Source: Clostridium zeae (GTDB lineage Bacteria; Bacillota; Clostridia; Clostridiales; Clostridiaceae). Taken from it: a DNA stretch of 64,000 nt. Under the pieces are notes generated by a model. The model worked only from the letters and a program-made list of their open reading frames with translations, ran no database searches and was not told the origin of the DNA. The stretch spans positions 1,168,635 to 1,232,634 of the forward strand of contig NZ_BMBA01000002.1 in assembly GCF_017312485.1 (NCBI RefSeq), read 5' to 3'. This document shows positions 1 through 9,045 of this stretch, piece after piece. Position 1 is the first letter of the stretch; every line of letters starts with the position of its first letter. The position numbers and the translations under genes are program-made.

Positions 1-722
1 CCAATCACTTTAGGTATTTGAGTGTTAGCATGCTTTCCTTCCAACTGATCATGATTTTCTGTTAGAGGCATTAAGGTTTCTTTATGATAGAATCTTTTGG
101 CCAAATCTAAATAATCTTCATTTTTAGTAATCTCATAAAGGTTAGCCATGACTTCACACATTCCACCATGTTCACAGTATAGCATCCTGTCAAATTGTTC
201 TTCTGTTAGATTGTCCGTGCCCTTCTTAGCCCAATAAGAGAGCTTTTTAACAACTACAAGTGCCTGTTCATTTTCAGTAAGAACATAAGCATCTATAAGA
301 CCAGCAAAAATCTTATGAATGCTATACCAAGGAACCCAGCTGTCGCCAAGCTCAAATCTTGTAACATTAAACTCTCCACTAAAAACTTTATTAAAGCAGT
401 CCTTACCAAATCCACTAACGTAGCCTTCATCATCTAAGCTTTGAAGATATGCAAGCTCAGATACTGCATACTTAAGTTTATCATTTAATCTTTCATCCTT
501 ATCCGCAACATACATTGCAGCTAAAGCTGACAAAAAGTGTCCTAAAGAATGACCGCTTATTGGCTTTGCTTCCCAACCTCCGTAATTTGGTTTCTTAGGT
601 ATTTTTCCTATAGCTACATAACAAGGTGCTAAAAGTCTGTCAGCGTCTAAGTAGAGAAGATATTCTTTTCCTTTAGCTTGTGAAGTTTTAAATATACCAT
701 CTAACAATTCTACCTTTTCCAT
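1..722 (-). CDS. GH127-family beta-L-arabinofuranosidase, 5' part only
   Basis: The gene reads from an ATG at 722 off the left edge, so only about 240 N-terminal residues are visible. The translation carries GHSLGHFLSALA, CEHGGM and HANTQIPKVIG, which are typical of the DUF1680/GH127 (beta-L-arabinofuranosidase, AceM-type) fold. No signal peptide is seen, so a cytoplasmic enzyme acting on imported arabino-oligosaccharides is likely. A GGGGGA ribosome binding site lies about 12 bases upstream. The gene is divergent from an AraC regulator, its probable controller. The family assignment is good. The exact substrate is inferred, and the catalytic C-terminal half is outside the window. Confidence 0.8.
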   Translation of the reverse strand, partial: MEKVELLDGIFKTSQAKGKEYLLYLDADRLLAPCYVAIGKIPKKPNYGGWEAKPISGHSLGHFLSALAAMYVADKDERLNDKLKYAVSELAYLQSLDDEGYVSGFGKDCFNKVFSGEFNVTRFELGDSWVPWYSIHKIFAGLIDAYVLTENEQALVVVKKLSYWAKKGTDNLTEEQFDRMLYCEHGGMCEVMANLYEITKNEDYLDLAKRFYHKETLMPLTENHDQLEGKHANTQIPKVI

Positions 723-942
723 AAATCTCTTAATTCCCCCTTTAAAAATCAATAATAAGCTTTCTTCTAGTATTTATTCTCTCCTGCTTTTTGTTAGCAT
801 AAAAGAAAAAATATTTTATTAAAACAAAAAGTGTACTATATTAGTTTTACTCATTCAAATATATCTTGTACAATATTACTATGACACAATATTAAGACAA
901 TGTCGGTAGATTATATTAACAAAAGGTGGCGAATATTGACCA

Positions 943-1836
943 ATGAGATATCTTAAAGCAGATATTAGTTATCCTCTAATTTTTTCAAATTGTGGCAGCT
1001 TTACCTCTGATAGTAGATGGTTACATATGGAGAGAATTATTGATAACTACGAGCTTATTATAATGAATAAAGGTACTATGTATATACAGCAGGATGATGA
1101 AAAATATGAGTTAGGGGAGGGAGATCTTTTATTGCTAGAGCCTGATCATAAACATAAAGGCTATGATTACTCTGATAAGGGAACATCTTTCTATTGGCTT
1201 CATTTTTTTTGCAATGACAACTGTAAAATTCACAACGCTTTTGATGCCAGGTCTGAAGTGTCCATCGCTAAGAGCAATCCATATTTTAATGGTTTGAATT
1301 CAAGCATACTAATCCCTACTATATGCAAAGGCTTAAATCTAGATAGGATAAACGTGTTATTCAGACAACTGCTTCATCTATCACAATCAGCCTATTATAC
1401 CAAACATAGTGTGAACTACAGCCTCACATCTCTTTTGATAGAGATTACTGAACAAGTTATATTAAATTTTGATTCTTCTGTTGATAAACCTGATACAGAC
1501 GATATGTTGCCAGAAATGTTACAATGGATAAAGATTCATATAACCCAAAACATATCCTTGAAAAATGTGTCTCATGAGTTTAACTTTTCAAAAGAGTATC
1601 TAGCTCGTTATTTTAAAAAAAGAATGGGAATGAGCATGCAGCAATATATAAATTACCTTAGAATATCTAAAGCAAAGCAACTACTATGCAATTCAAATCT
1701 AAATATAAAGGAAATTGCTCATGAATTAGGTTTTATAGATGAAAAATATTTTCTAAAGTTATTCAAAAAACAAGAAAACTTAACCCCTAAACAGTTTAAA
1801 AATGCTTATAATATGACTTTTATAAATAATATATAA
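943..1836 (+). CDS. AraC-family transcriptional regulator
   Basis: This 297-residue protein has an N-terminal cupin-like sugar-sensing half (about residues 20-110, with a GEGDLLLLEPDHKH-like barrel segment). Its C-terminal AraC DNA-binding domain has two helix-turn-helix units (about 195-290, including IKEIAHELGFIDEKYFLKLF). It is transcribed away from the GH127 gene across a 220-base gap that must hold both promoters, so it most likely activates that gene in response to arabinose-type sugars. The AAAGGTGG ribosome site is rather far (about 14 bases) from the ATG. The regulator class is certain from sequence; the ligand is inferred from the neighbour. Confidence 0.88.
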   Translation: MRYLKADISYPLIFSNCGSFTSDSRWLHMERIIDNYELIIMNKGTMYIQQDDEKYELGEGDLLLLEPDHKHKGYDYSDKGTSFYWLHFFCNDNCKIHNAFDARSEVSIAKSNPYFNGLNSSILIPTICKGLNLDRINVLFRQLLHLSQSAYYTKHSVNYSLTSLLIEITEQVILNFDSSVDKPDTDDMLPEMLQWIKIHITQNISLKNVSHEFNFSKEYLARYFKKRMGMSMQQYINYLRISKAKQLLCNSNLNIKEIAHELGFIDEKYFLKLFKKQENLTPKQFKNAYNMTFINNI

Positions 1837-1846
1837 AAAATAAAAA

Positions 1847-1876
1847 AAACGGTTAATCTATTGATTAACCGTTTTC
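1847..1876. terminator. Bidirectional rho-independent terminator
   Basis: A perfect ACGGTTAATC/GATTAACCGT stem with a 4-base loop, flanked by A-runs on the left and T-runs on the right. It lies between the convergent AraC gene and the lipoprotein gene and can serve both. Confidence 0.88.
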
Positions 1877-1917
1877 TCTTTATAAGTTAGCGTTTTTTAT
1901 ATTTAAGGATTATAAAA

Positions 1918-2475
1918 TTACTTCTTTACTTCTTGCTTACCAGTTACTTTTGAAGTAGCATCCATCTTGAATCCAGCTTTAGCAGCATCGTCTTTGAAGT
2001 AGATGTTTCCATCAACTGTAGCATCAACTAATTGGAAATCATTAGTTTCAACATATACATCACCTTTGAAAGTTCCGTGTTGAATACTAGCTACTGGGCT
2101 CTTTATAGTTATTTTTGGAGCTGTTAATGTAAATCTAGCTGTTACTTTATGGTTCTCATCTTGAGTGTAAAGAGCTATCTTTCTTTGTAAAGTTTCTTTA
2201 CCTGCAGCATCTTTCTTACCGTTCTTGAATTCACCTTCTAGTACTAAGTCTTTATCAGTTGTTAAATCCTTAGTAGCAGCGATGATCCATTTTCCATCCT
2301 TGCCTATTGTTTTAGCAAAAACGTCAACATTGTCAGTTACTGATGCTGATGCTACTGCATCTGTAGTAGTCTTAGCTGGTTCTTTAGCTGTATCCTTTGT
2401 AGCTTCCTTAGAAGCACATCCAGCTAATAGTGCTGCTGCCATAACAGTTGATAATAATAATGCTTTGATTTTCAT
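1918..2475 (-). CDS. Secreted lipoprotein of unknown function
   Basis: I start the gene at the ATG at 2475 because an AAGGGGG ribosome site precedes it and the lipoprotein signal begins exactly there. The roughly 185-residue product has a signal peptide ending in a lipobox (ALLAGC, lipidated Cys about residue 20), then a Lys/Thr/Ala-rich linker and a beta-rich domain (about residues 55-180) that I do not recognise. It has no SGAT-type flavinylation motif, so it is not a typical PplA electron-transfer lipoprotein even though it is next to an extracellular electron transfer locus. It is anchored on the outer face of the membrane. Any link to its neighbour is only positional. Confidence 0.75.
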   Translation of the reverse strand: MKIKALLLSTVMAAALLAGCASKEATKDTAKEPAKTTTDAVASASVTDNVDVFAKTIGKDGKWIIAATKDLTTDKDLVLEGEFKNGKKDAAGKETLQRKIALYTQDENHKVTARFTLTAPKITIKSPVASIQHGTFKGDVYVETNDFQLVDATVDGNIYFKDDAAKAGFKMDATSKVTGKQEVKK

Positions 2476-2611
2476 AAAAAAAATCCCCCTTAAATTGTTT
2501 TTAAATTTATTATAATATAATAGATAAAGTGACATCGAGACATCACAATTTATCCTTATTATTATAAGCAATAAATCACTTTAATATTATTTTAGAAATT
2601 AAAATCTTTAT

Positions 2612-3577
2612 TTAATAAAATCTTACTAATAACTTTTCAGTTGTTTTTAATAAGATATTTTTATTTTCACCTTCTGGTAGAGTATTAATTAGATTAAAAG
2701 CTCTGTTAGTATATCTTTCAGCTAATGCTCTCGATTTATCAATTCCTCCATAGTTTTTTACTATATCAGCAATTTGTCTTAGATCCTTTTCTTCAAGATA
2801 TTCCTTATCAAGAATTGAAGATAACTCAGGATTCTTTTTCTCAAGTACATATATTAGAGGCAAGGTATAAAGACCTTGTTTTATATCAGTACCAATAGAT
2901 TTTCCAACTATCTCTTCATTACCTGTATAATCCAAAATATCATCAATTATCTGAAAAGCCATTCCTATATTATGTCCGATGTCAGAAAGCTTTCTAGCAA
3001 GCTTATTCTCACATCCACTAGCAGTAGCTCCACTGTAGAAGCTTAAAGAAAAAAGCTCTGCAGTCTTTGAAGATATTCTCTTTAAATATCTCTTTACAGA
3101 CACCTGCTTGTTGTATTTAGAAGAGAATTGTTCTATCTCTCCCATGCAAATTCTAGACATAACATTTGAGTCTGCTTTAATACTCATTAATGTAGAGTGT
3201 TCAGATAGAATTTTAAAACATCTACAGAATAAAAAGTCTCCTATGTATACTGCATAGTCTTTCCCATACTTAGACTGTATTGTTTCTGTTCCTCTCCTAA
3301 GCTTGGAGTCATCTACTATATCATCATGAACCAAAGTAGCCATATGAAGCATTTCAAGTACAGCTGCTAAAGGATAAATCTCATCTTTATTAAACTCACC
3401 AAATCGTGCTGAAATAATCAAAAATGCTGGTCTAAGAAGCTTGCCACCGGAATTTATAAGCTCTATAATTGCATTTTCAACAAGTTTTTCTTTGCACTTA
3501 ATATTTTTTTTCATTATTTTAATGACTTCTTCTAAATCATCTTTCACCACTGGATACTCATTCCAAAACTTATCCAT
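2612..3577 (-). CDS. dmkB: Polyprenyl diphosphate synthase (DmkB/HepT type)
   Basis: This trans-isoprenyl diphosphate synthase has both Asp-rich motifs: LVHDDIVDDSKLRRG (about residue 85) and IDDILDYTG (about 210). It extends farnesyl or geranyl diphosphate to the long side chain of a quinone. The chosen ATG at 3577 has an AAAGGGTG ribosome site and lies 4 bases after the preceding stop. The family alone could mean heptaprenyl diphosphate synthase for any quinone. The following EetB-, EetA-, Ndh2-, UbiA- and ApbE-like genes make the demethylmenaquinone branch of extracellular electron transfer the best reading. Confidence 0.82.
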   Translation of the reverse strand: MDKFWNEYPVVKDDLEEVIKIMKKNIKCKEKLVENAIIELINSGGKLLRPAFLIISARFGEFNKDEIYPLAAVLEMLHMATLVHDDIVDDSKLRRGTETIQSKYGKDYAVYIGDFLFCRCFKILSEHSTLMSIKADSNVMSRICMGEIEQFSSKYNKQVSVKRYLKRISSKTAELFSLSFYSGATASGCENKLARKLSDIGHNIGMAFQIIDDILDYTGNEEIVGKSIGTDIKQGLYTLPLIYVLEKKNPELSSILDKEYLEEKDLRQIADIVKNYGGIDKSRALAERYTNRAFNLINTLPEGENKNILLKTTEKLLVRFY

Positions 3578-3581
3578 GTAA

Positions 3582-4112
3582 TCACCCTTTATCGTCAAAT
3601 AGTTTAGTAGTTGCGTTTAGTCTGTTGAGATGATTTAATGTATATCTCGCAGTTAAACCAACAAAAAACCCCGTACCTATTCCTGCTATTGTTAAAACGG
3701 GAAGATATAAACTTATATTCACATTCTGAACTATCAATGCAGCCATTGTAATTTGACCTATATTATGAAAAACTGACCCTGCGGCGCTAACACCTATTAA
3801 ACTCACATTATTTTTACCTATTCGCTTTATCAATACCATTATAATAAAACTAAACAATGAGCCAGCGATGCTATATAGTAGACTTGATATACTTCCACCA
3901 AACATTGATGCAAGGAATAGTCTAACTATAATAACTAGTAGAGTTTCGATTTCACCAAAGGAATATAGTGATACAACAGTCACAATATTAGCTAAACCAA
4001 GTTTTGCTCCAGGAGTTATAAAGGGTACTGGTATCATGGATTCAACTATATGAAGTACCAGTGCCTGTGATACAAGCAATGATAAGAATACCATCTTTCG
4101 AGTCTTTTTCAT
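3582..4112 (-). CDS. eetB: Gx transporter family membrane protein (EetB-like)
   Basis: This 176-residue, very hydrophobic protein has five or six predicted membrane segments and the conserved PGAKLGLANIVTVVSLY stretch (about residues 35-52). That stretch marks the Gx transporter/heptaprenyl diphosphate synthase component I family. In Listeria the member of this family in the extracellular electron transfer locus is EetB. It is followed 4 bases later by the polyprenyl synthase start and preceded by the EetA-like gene, so translation is probably coupled. A GAGGTGA ribosome site supports the ATG at 4112. Its biochemical role is unresolved in the family. Confidence 0.78.
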   Translation of the reverse strand: MKKTRKMVFLSLLVSQALVLHIVESMIPVPFITPGAKLGLANIVTVVSLYSFGEIETLLVIIVRLFLASMFGGSISSLLYSIAGSLFSFIIMVLIKRIGKNNVSLIGVSAAGSVFHNIGQITMAALIVQNVNISLYLPVLTIAGIGTGFFVGLTARYTLNHLNRLNATTKLFDDKG

Positions 4113-4122
4113 TTAAATCACC

Positions 4123-4503
4123 TCAAAAGGATTGTTCATCCGTCTCCTGTTCTCCTTCACCGATTACTCTCACAACTACCTTATGTGGTAAACATATTAT
4201 AGATTCACCTGGTTTGCTGATAGCATGAGCTTTCACGCATATTTTGTCATAACAGTCTGCATCAGTGATTTTTACTTGCCCATCAGTTATTTCAACTATA
4301 TTTTCTCCTACTTCATTCTTTACAGTAAAGGATACCTTCTCAGATTTTTTTTCCAGAGGAAGTTTTTTAAATAACTTCCCCTGTGAATATACCTCTACAT
4401 ATAAGCTGTCATGCTTGTTAATGTTCTTAACAAACATAACTCCTTCAGGAATGAATGAGATTATAATTAGTGCAACTATTATGATTACATCCCATTTTTT
4501 CAT
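4123..4503 (-). CDS. eetA: NusG domain II membrane-anchored protein (EetA-like)
   Basis: The 126-residue protein has one N-terminal membrane helix (VIIIVALIIISFI, about residues 6-18) followed by an exported NusG-II beta domain. The domain has the diagnostic DCYDKICV and IICLPHKVVV segments, with three conserved Cys. EetA of Listeria has this layout and sits directly beside EetB, as here with a 10-base gap. The domain is confident from sequence. The electron-transfer role is inferred from gene order; stand-alone NusG-II proteins also occur beside other quinone genes. Confidence 0.78.
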   Translation of the reverse strand: MKKWDVIIIVALIIISFIPEGVMFVKNINKHDSLYVEVYSQGKLFKKLPLEKKSEKVSFTVKNEVGENIVEITDGQVKITDADCYDKICVKAHAISKPGESIICLPHKVVVRVIGEGEQETDEQSF

Positions 4504-4566
4504 TATTGCCTCTTTTCAACACCTTTTTTAAAGTTTATCCGAGGTTCCATTATTATATACTGAGGT

Positions 4567-6423
4567 TTAATCTTTATATATTGGCTTTTGTTTTCCAAGC
4601 CAGAAGTTTCCTAAAACTTTACCAAGCCATGGCATTACATAGTAGTCAAGTCCAGCAGATTTTCCTGCACCAGCCATAAGTGCTATACCACCAAAGAAGA
4701 ACCAAAGTATGTCATATCCAGCCATTGCTGATAAAACAAAGTTAACTGTTAAGAACGCTGAAGCTGCACTTGCAAGCCAAGTAAATAATCCAGCAAGAAG
4801 GCATAAACCTATAGCAAGTTCTGTTAAAACAACAATTCTTTGGAACCAAATAGCTACATCTGGATTTGGTATCATAATTTTCATGATTGCTTTGAAAAAT
4901 CCTGGCATGCTGCTTAGTATAGGTGTAACTTGAGTAGTTGCTCCTTCTGTTGTAGCAGAAGCACTTGCAGTACCATCTAATAACCAATCAAAAGGCAACT
5001 TAATATTTCCATTTCTAAACCAGCTGTCTGAACCAAGACCAGAAGTTATTTTACCAAAGCCTGAAGCATTTGCCCAAGTTTGTTCACCAACTAATTTCTT
5101 TAACGCTTCAAGTACCCACATTGAACCTATATATAATCTTAAAGGAATTAACCAAAATGATGGAGATTTAGCTGACGCATGCCCGCCTAATATTGAACGT
5201 CTTTCTTTAATATCAAAGAATTCATGGAATAAGTATCTGAATATCAAGTAGAATCCACCAACACCAAATAAATAGTGTAAGTTTACTACATGCTTCATCG
5301 CTGTAGCAAGGAATCCTGTTAATTTCATTCCACCTACATCTGCAACTGCATATCTTCCACCAATTGAAACCATGAAACCATGATAATTTGATTTAAATGC
5401 TTTTTTCTCTTTATTTTCAATATCAGCTATAATGTTATGTGATACAGTTTCAGCTGTTTGAAGAGCTGCTTCAACTATTTGAGGTAATGGCTTTGAGTTT
5501 TCTTCTAAGAAAGCTGCATCCCCTACAACAAAAACATTCTCTTTATCAACTGATTGCATAAATTCATTAGTAGTTACTCTTCCTCTATTGTTTAGAGTTA
5601 GTCCAAATTCCTTAGCAAAAGAATTTCCTTGTACTCCACAAGTCCAAATCAATGTTCTTGTTGATATCTTTCTTCCATCCTTAAGACTTACTTCATCTGG
5701 AGTAACTCCTGTGATAGCAGAATTCTTTAATATTTCAACCTTATGTTTAAGCATGTAATTTTCTGCTTTTAATGCCATTTTGTCATCTAATATGTTAAGG
5801 ATACTTCCTAATGCTTCGATAACCATTAATTTAACATCATTTACATCTACATTGTATTCCCTACAAAGCTTCTTTTTCCACTCCATAAGTTCACCAAGCA
5901 TCTCAATACCAGTAAAACCAGCACCTGCAACAGCAAAAGTAAGCATTGCTTGTCTTTTTTGAGCATTTCTTTCTCTGCTAGCAAGCTTGAACATCTCTTC
6001 AATGTGATGTCTTATCTTAAGAGCGTCCTCTAATGACCAAAGAGAAAATCCATTTTCCTTAACTCCTGGTACTCCAAAGTAAGCTGGCTCACTACCTGTA
6101 CCTAATATTAAATAATCATATTTATATTCGCTAAAGTCTGTAGTTAAAACTTGTTTGTTTACATCCACAGTTTTTACTTCTTCAGTGATAATATTAACCT
6201 TAGTCTTATAAAATATCTTTCTTAAATCAACTTGTACTGAATCAGGTTCTACTCTTCCACCAGCTACTTCATGCAACTCAGTCATTAGAGTATGGATCGG
6301 ATTTCTGTCAATTAGTGTGATTTCTACATCATTATTTTTTTTATATTTCTTACTTAAAATTTTTGCAGCTTGTACACCGCCATAACCTGCTCCTAAAATT
6401 ACAATATTCTTTTTTGACACCAT
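4567..6423 (-). CDS. ndh2: Type II NADH:quinone oxidoreductase fused to DoxX-like membrane domain
   Basis: Residues 1-400 form an NDH-2/FAD-dependent pyridine nucleotide oxidoreductase. The FAD site is VILGAGYGGVQAAK (about 8-21), the NADH site is VAGAGFTGIEMLGE (about 165-178), and VFVVGDAA is the second FAD motif. The remaining 200 residues hold a DoxX-like block of about four membrane segments. The enzyme would oxidise cytosolic NADH and pass electrons to membrane quinone without pumping protons. At 618 residues it is longer than usual NDH-2 proteins (about 400) because of the fusion. The Listeria EET enzyme Ndh2 is also extended with membrane segments. The ATG at 6423 has a GGGGTGG site. 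Confidence 0.85.
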   Translation of the reverse strand: MVSKKNIVILGAGYGGVQAAKILSKKYKKNNDVEITLIDRNPIHTLMTELHEVAGGRVEPDSVQVDLRKIFYKTKVNIITEEVKTVDVNKQVLTTDFSEYKYDYLILGTGSEPAYFGVPGVKENGFSLWSLEDALKIRHHIEEMFKLASRERNAQKRQAMLTFAVAGAGFTGIEMLGELMEWKKKLCREYNVDVNDVKLMVIEALGSILNILDDKMALKAENYMLKHKVEILKNSAITGVTPDEVSLKDGRKISTRTLIWTCGVQGNSFAKEFGLTLNNRGRVTTNEFMQSVDKENVFVVGDAAFLEENSKPLPQIVEAALQTAETVSHNIIADIENKEKKAFKSNYHGFMVSIGGRYAVADVGGMKLTGFLATAMKHVVNLHYLFGVGGFYLIFRYLFHEFFDIKERRSILGGHASAKSPSFWLIPLRLYIGSMWVLEALKKLVGEQTWANASGFGKITSGLGSDSWFRNGNIKLPFDWLLDGTASASATTEGATTQVTPILSSMPGFFKAIMKIMIPNPDVAIWFQRIVVLTELAIGLCLLAGLFTWLASAASAFLTVNFVLSAMAGYDILWFFFGGIALMAGAGKSAGLDYYVMPWLGKVLGNFWLGKQKPIYKD

Positions 6424-6682
6424 TTACCACCCCGTATTATTTATTTTTACTCATCAAAACTCTAGAATCATTAAAATATGTTATCTCACCTACAGAAAAG
6501 GTTTTCAAATCTAAGCCCTTCAGAGTTTATATTGTTACTATGGTTAATTTAAATAATTTATATTATAATCTTTTATTGATAAAAGATTTTTATTTCTATT
6601 TATAATTAAGTATATTTTATCATGAAATCAGTTTCACACTTATTTTCACACATTTTCACATACTTCCACACACTTTTCCATA

Positions 6683-7630
6683 TTATTTTGATATCATTAC
6701 TATGATTATCATTATAATAGCTTGTGAACCATTTATCAATAAAAAATTTTTAACTGATACGACAAAATTTTCATTTTTAATAGGTTTAGCTTCGAAAAGT
6801 TTAATATTTTTATTTACTTTAATTAATGTTATTAGCATAAATAATGAAGCCAATGGAATTACCTTTAATACTACAAGTAAAACTATATTCACGTATCCAA
6901 TATAATATAATAGCTTAAAAAGCTTCAAAGCCATCGGTCTTCCTATATAATAAGGTAGAGTAAATCTATTATTTTGAATATCCTCTTCTACATCACAAAT
7001 GTTATTTGCAAGCATTATGTTTGCTATGCCTCCCATAGCTGGTATAGAAAACAAAAATATCCAAACGATTTCTATTAAATTGATGCCAACACTTAAAATA
7101 TTGTTTTGATATGTAAATGATATTATATTAGTGTCAAAAATATGAATATACACTGACAAGAATATAATTATAAACCCCATAAAAAATCCAGAGAATACTT
7201 CACCTAAAGGCATTCTGGAAATTGGAATAGGCCCGAAAGTATAAAATATTCCTACTATAAAGGAAATAATGCCTATTAGTAAAACTATAATGTTTGTATT
7301 CAAAGTAAGCATAACTCCAGCTGTAGTAGCAATTACTAATAATGTAAATATTATAAATAATACTTTTGATTTATTTACTCCATATTTAGTAATTAAGCTA
7401 TTATTGCCTCCATTGTCTTTTGCTTTTGTATGATCAATATAGTTATTAATAGCTGTAGTAGCCATATCGAAGCAAATCAATGAAATAAACATTATTATAA
7501 AATTCTTTAAGTCAAAGCTTTTATATCTATAAATAGCGTAGGCTGACCCTAGAGAAAATGGAATCATGCTTGCTAGTTTAGTTTTTATCTCCACTAACTC
7601 AAAAAATTTACTGATTGACAAATATATCAC
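6683..7630 (-). CDS. dmkA: UbiA-family quinone prenyltransferase (DmkA/MenA type)
   Basis: This 315-residue integral membrane prenyltransferase has the two Mg-prenyl diphosphate sites of the UbiA superfamily: NNYIDHTKAKDNGG (about residue 62) and NNICDVEEDIQNNR (about residue 205). It would attach the DmkB polyprenyl chain to 1,4-dihydroxy-2-naphthoate to give demethylmenaquinone. No naphthoate biosynthesis genes are in view, so the head group may be made elsewhere or scavenged. The start used here is GTG with a weak ribosome site; a TTG a few codons on is possible. The gene lies between ndh2 and the ApbE lipoprotein. Confidence 0.8.
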   Translation of the reverse strand: MIYLSISKFFELVEIKTKLASMIPFSLGSAYAIYRYKSFDLKNFIIMFISLICFDMATTAINNYIDHTKAKDNGGNNSLITKYGVNKSKVLFIIFTLLVIATTAGVMLTLNTNIIVLLIGIISFIVGIFYTFGPIPISRMPLGEVFSGFFMGFIIIFLSVYIHIFDTNIISFTYQNNILSVGINLIEIVWIFLFSIPAMGGIANIMLANNICDVEEDIQNNRFTLPYYIGRPMALKLFKLLYYIGYVNIVLLVVLKVIPLASLFMLITLIKVNKNIKLFEAKPIKNENFVVSVKNFLLINGSQAIIMIIIVMISK

Positions 7631-7693
7631 TCATTTCATCGTAATTGTATTTCACAAATTCAAAAAATTTGTTTTGTTCTGTATATAAGCTAA

Positions 7694-8740
7694 TTAGTTT
7701 GCAAGCTTAAAATCAGTACTTAGATCTTCTATTTTGGTATCCCACTTAGAAGATTTGTATATCTTAAAATCTGTAGTTACGGCCATACAGGAGATTCCTT
7801 CTATACTATCAATGATTTTCATTCCTTTTTCTATACCACTTACAAAAGTGACCTTTGTAAGGATATCTGCAAGCATATTGCAATCAGGAATACTACTGTC
7901 AATACGTATGGTATCACTCATAACCCCTGCATCTGCTGGATATCCAGTGAAGGGATCTAATATGTGGTGATATCGCTTACCATCCTTTATAAAAAATCTC
8001 TGATAATCTCCAGAGGTAGAAAGTGCGCCTTGATTTAGTTTAACAATACCAATATTGCCTTCATTTTTTTCTTTCCTTGGGTTTTGAATCGCAACAGACC
8101 AAAGAGTTTTATCTGGTTTTTCTCCAAGCGTATATATGGAACTACCACCAAGATTTATAATAGCGCTATTAACGCCATATTTTTTAAATACCTTTACAAT
8201 CTCATCTGCTGTAAATCCTTTGGCAACCCCTCCAAGATCTATAGCCATCCCAGCTTTCATAAGCTTAACACTATTGTCAGCTTCATTAATGCTGATATTT
8301 TTATATCCCACAAGTGCTAATTTATCCTTAATTTCAGAATCTGCTGGAACTCTCTCTTCGTCTGTACCAATCCCCCACAGTTTTATAAGTGGACTTACAG
8401 TTATATCAAAAGCTCCATTGCTTATCTTAGAATACTCAATTGAAGTTTTTATAATCTTAACAATCTCAGGATGCACCTTGACATATTCTTTACCTGCAGC
8501 TTCATTAATTTTACTTACATCACTGGTATCTATTGAGCTGCTTGCTATCTTTTCTATTTCATCAACTCTTTTAAAAGCTTCATCTATTGCTTTGCTAGCA
8601 TTAGGACCATAAGCTGTTAAATGCATAATAGTGTCCATTTTAGTAGCATATTTATCAACTTTTTCATCTTTTTTTGAACAAGAAACCATTGATATGATTA
8701 AAAGCATGCTCAAACCAATAGCTAATATCTTTTTTATCAT
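7694..8740 (-). CDS. fmnB: ApbE-type FAD:protein FMN transferase, lipoprotein (FmnB-like)
   Basis: The 348-residue protein has a lipoprotein signal (LLIISMVSC, Cys about residue 21), so it works outside the membrane. An ApbE domain follows, with AIDLGGVAKGFTAD and INLGGSSIYTLG. It moves FMN from FAD onto Ser/Thr of exported flavoproteins. In the Listeria locus this is FmnB, which charges PplA. No target with an FMN-binding domain is encoded nearby in this locus, so its substrate must lie elsewhere. The ATG at 8740 has an AGGACA ribosome site. It is the first gene of the minus-strand block. Confidence 0.87.
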   Translation of the reverse strand: MIKKILAIGLSMLLIISMVSCSKKDEKVDKYATKMDTIMHLTAYGPNASKAIDEAFKRVDEIEKIASSSIDTSDVSKINEAAGKEYVKVHPEIVKIIKTSIEYSKISNGAFDITVSPLIKLWGIGTDEERVPADSEIKDKLALVGYKNISINEADNSVKLMKAGMAIDLGGVAKGFTADEIVKVFKKYGVNSAIINLGGSSIYTLGEKPDKTLWSVAIQNPRKEKNEGNIGIVKLNQGALSTSGDYQRFFIKDGKRYHHILDPFTGYPADAGVMSDTIRIDSSIPDCNMLADILTKVTFVSGIEKGMKIIDSIEGISCMAVTTDFKIYKSSKWDTKIEDLSTDFKLAN

Positions 8741-8802
8741 CTGTTGTCCTCCAAAAACATATTGACATCAATATTGCTGCTGAAACTTGTGTTACATCAT
8801 TA

Positions 8803-8827
8803 ATATTGGCTAAAAACGCGCCAATAT
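8803..8827. promoter_or_regulatory. Inverted repeat upstream of fmnB
   Basis: ATATTGGC and GCCAATAT are perfect 8-base arms spaced by 9 bases, about 65 bases upstream of the fmnB start. It could be an operator or a leader hairpin. No known binding protein is assigned. Confidence 0.35.
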
Positions 8828-8960
8828 ATAAACCCTTATTACGTACTATTGTATTAAAAGTTTATCTACTTTAATTATGTAACAAGAACCATATTAGCGC
8901 AAGTACTTATTACAAAATTGTTAATTTTTTATCTTTATTTAAATTATATCATAAAAATAT

Positions 8961-9003
8961 CAAAAAAATGCACTGATATCTAACTACCAGTGCTTCATTT
9001 TTT
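8961..9003 (-). terminator. Rho-independent terminator of the exonuclease gene
   Basis: A GCACTGATATC...ACCAGTGC stem followed on the minus strand by a run of seven T, just past the stop of the DnaQ-BRCT gene. Confidence 0.75.
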
Positions 9004-9045
9004 ATAATTTATTATCTTTTTACAAATGTAACAATTTTCATTTAA

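Larger units (their letters stand above)
8741..9045. other. Intergenic: promoter region of fmnB plus terminator of the exonuclease gene
   Basis: About 300 bases with no gene. It contains a palindrome (8803-8827) and the exonuclease terminator (8961-9003). Confidence 0.6.
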
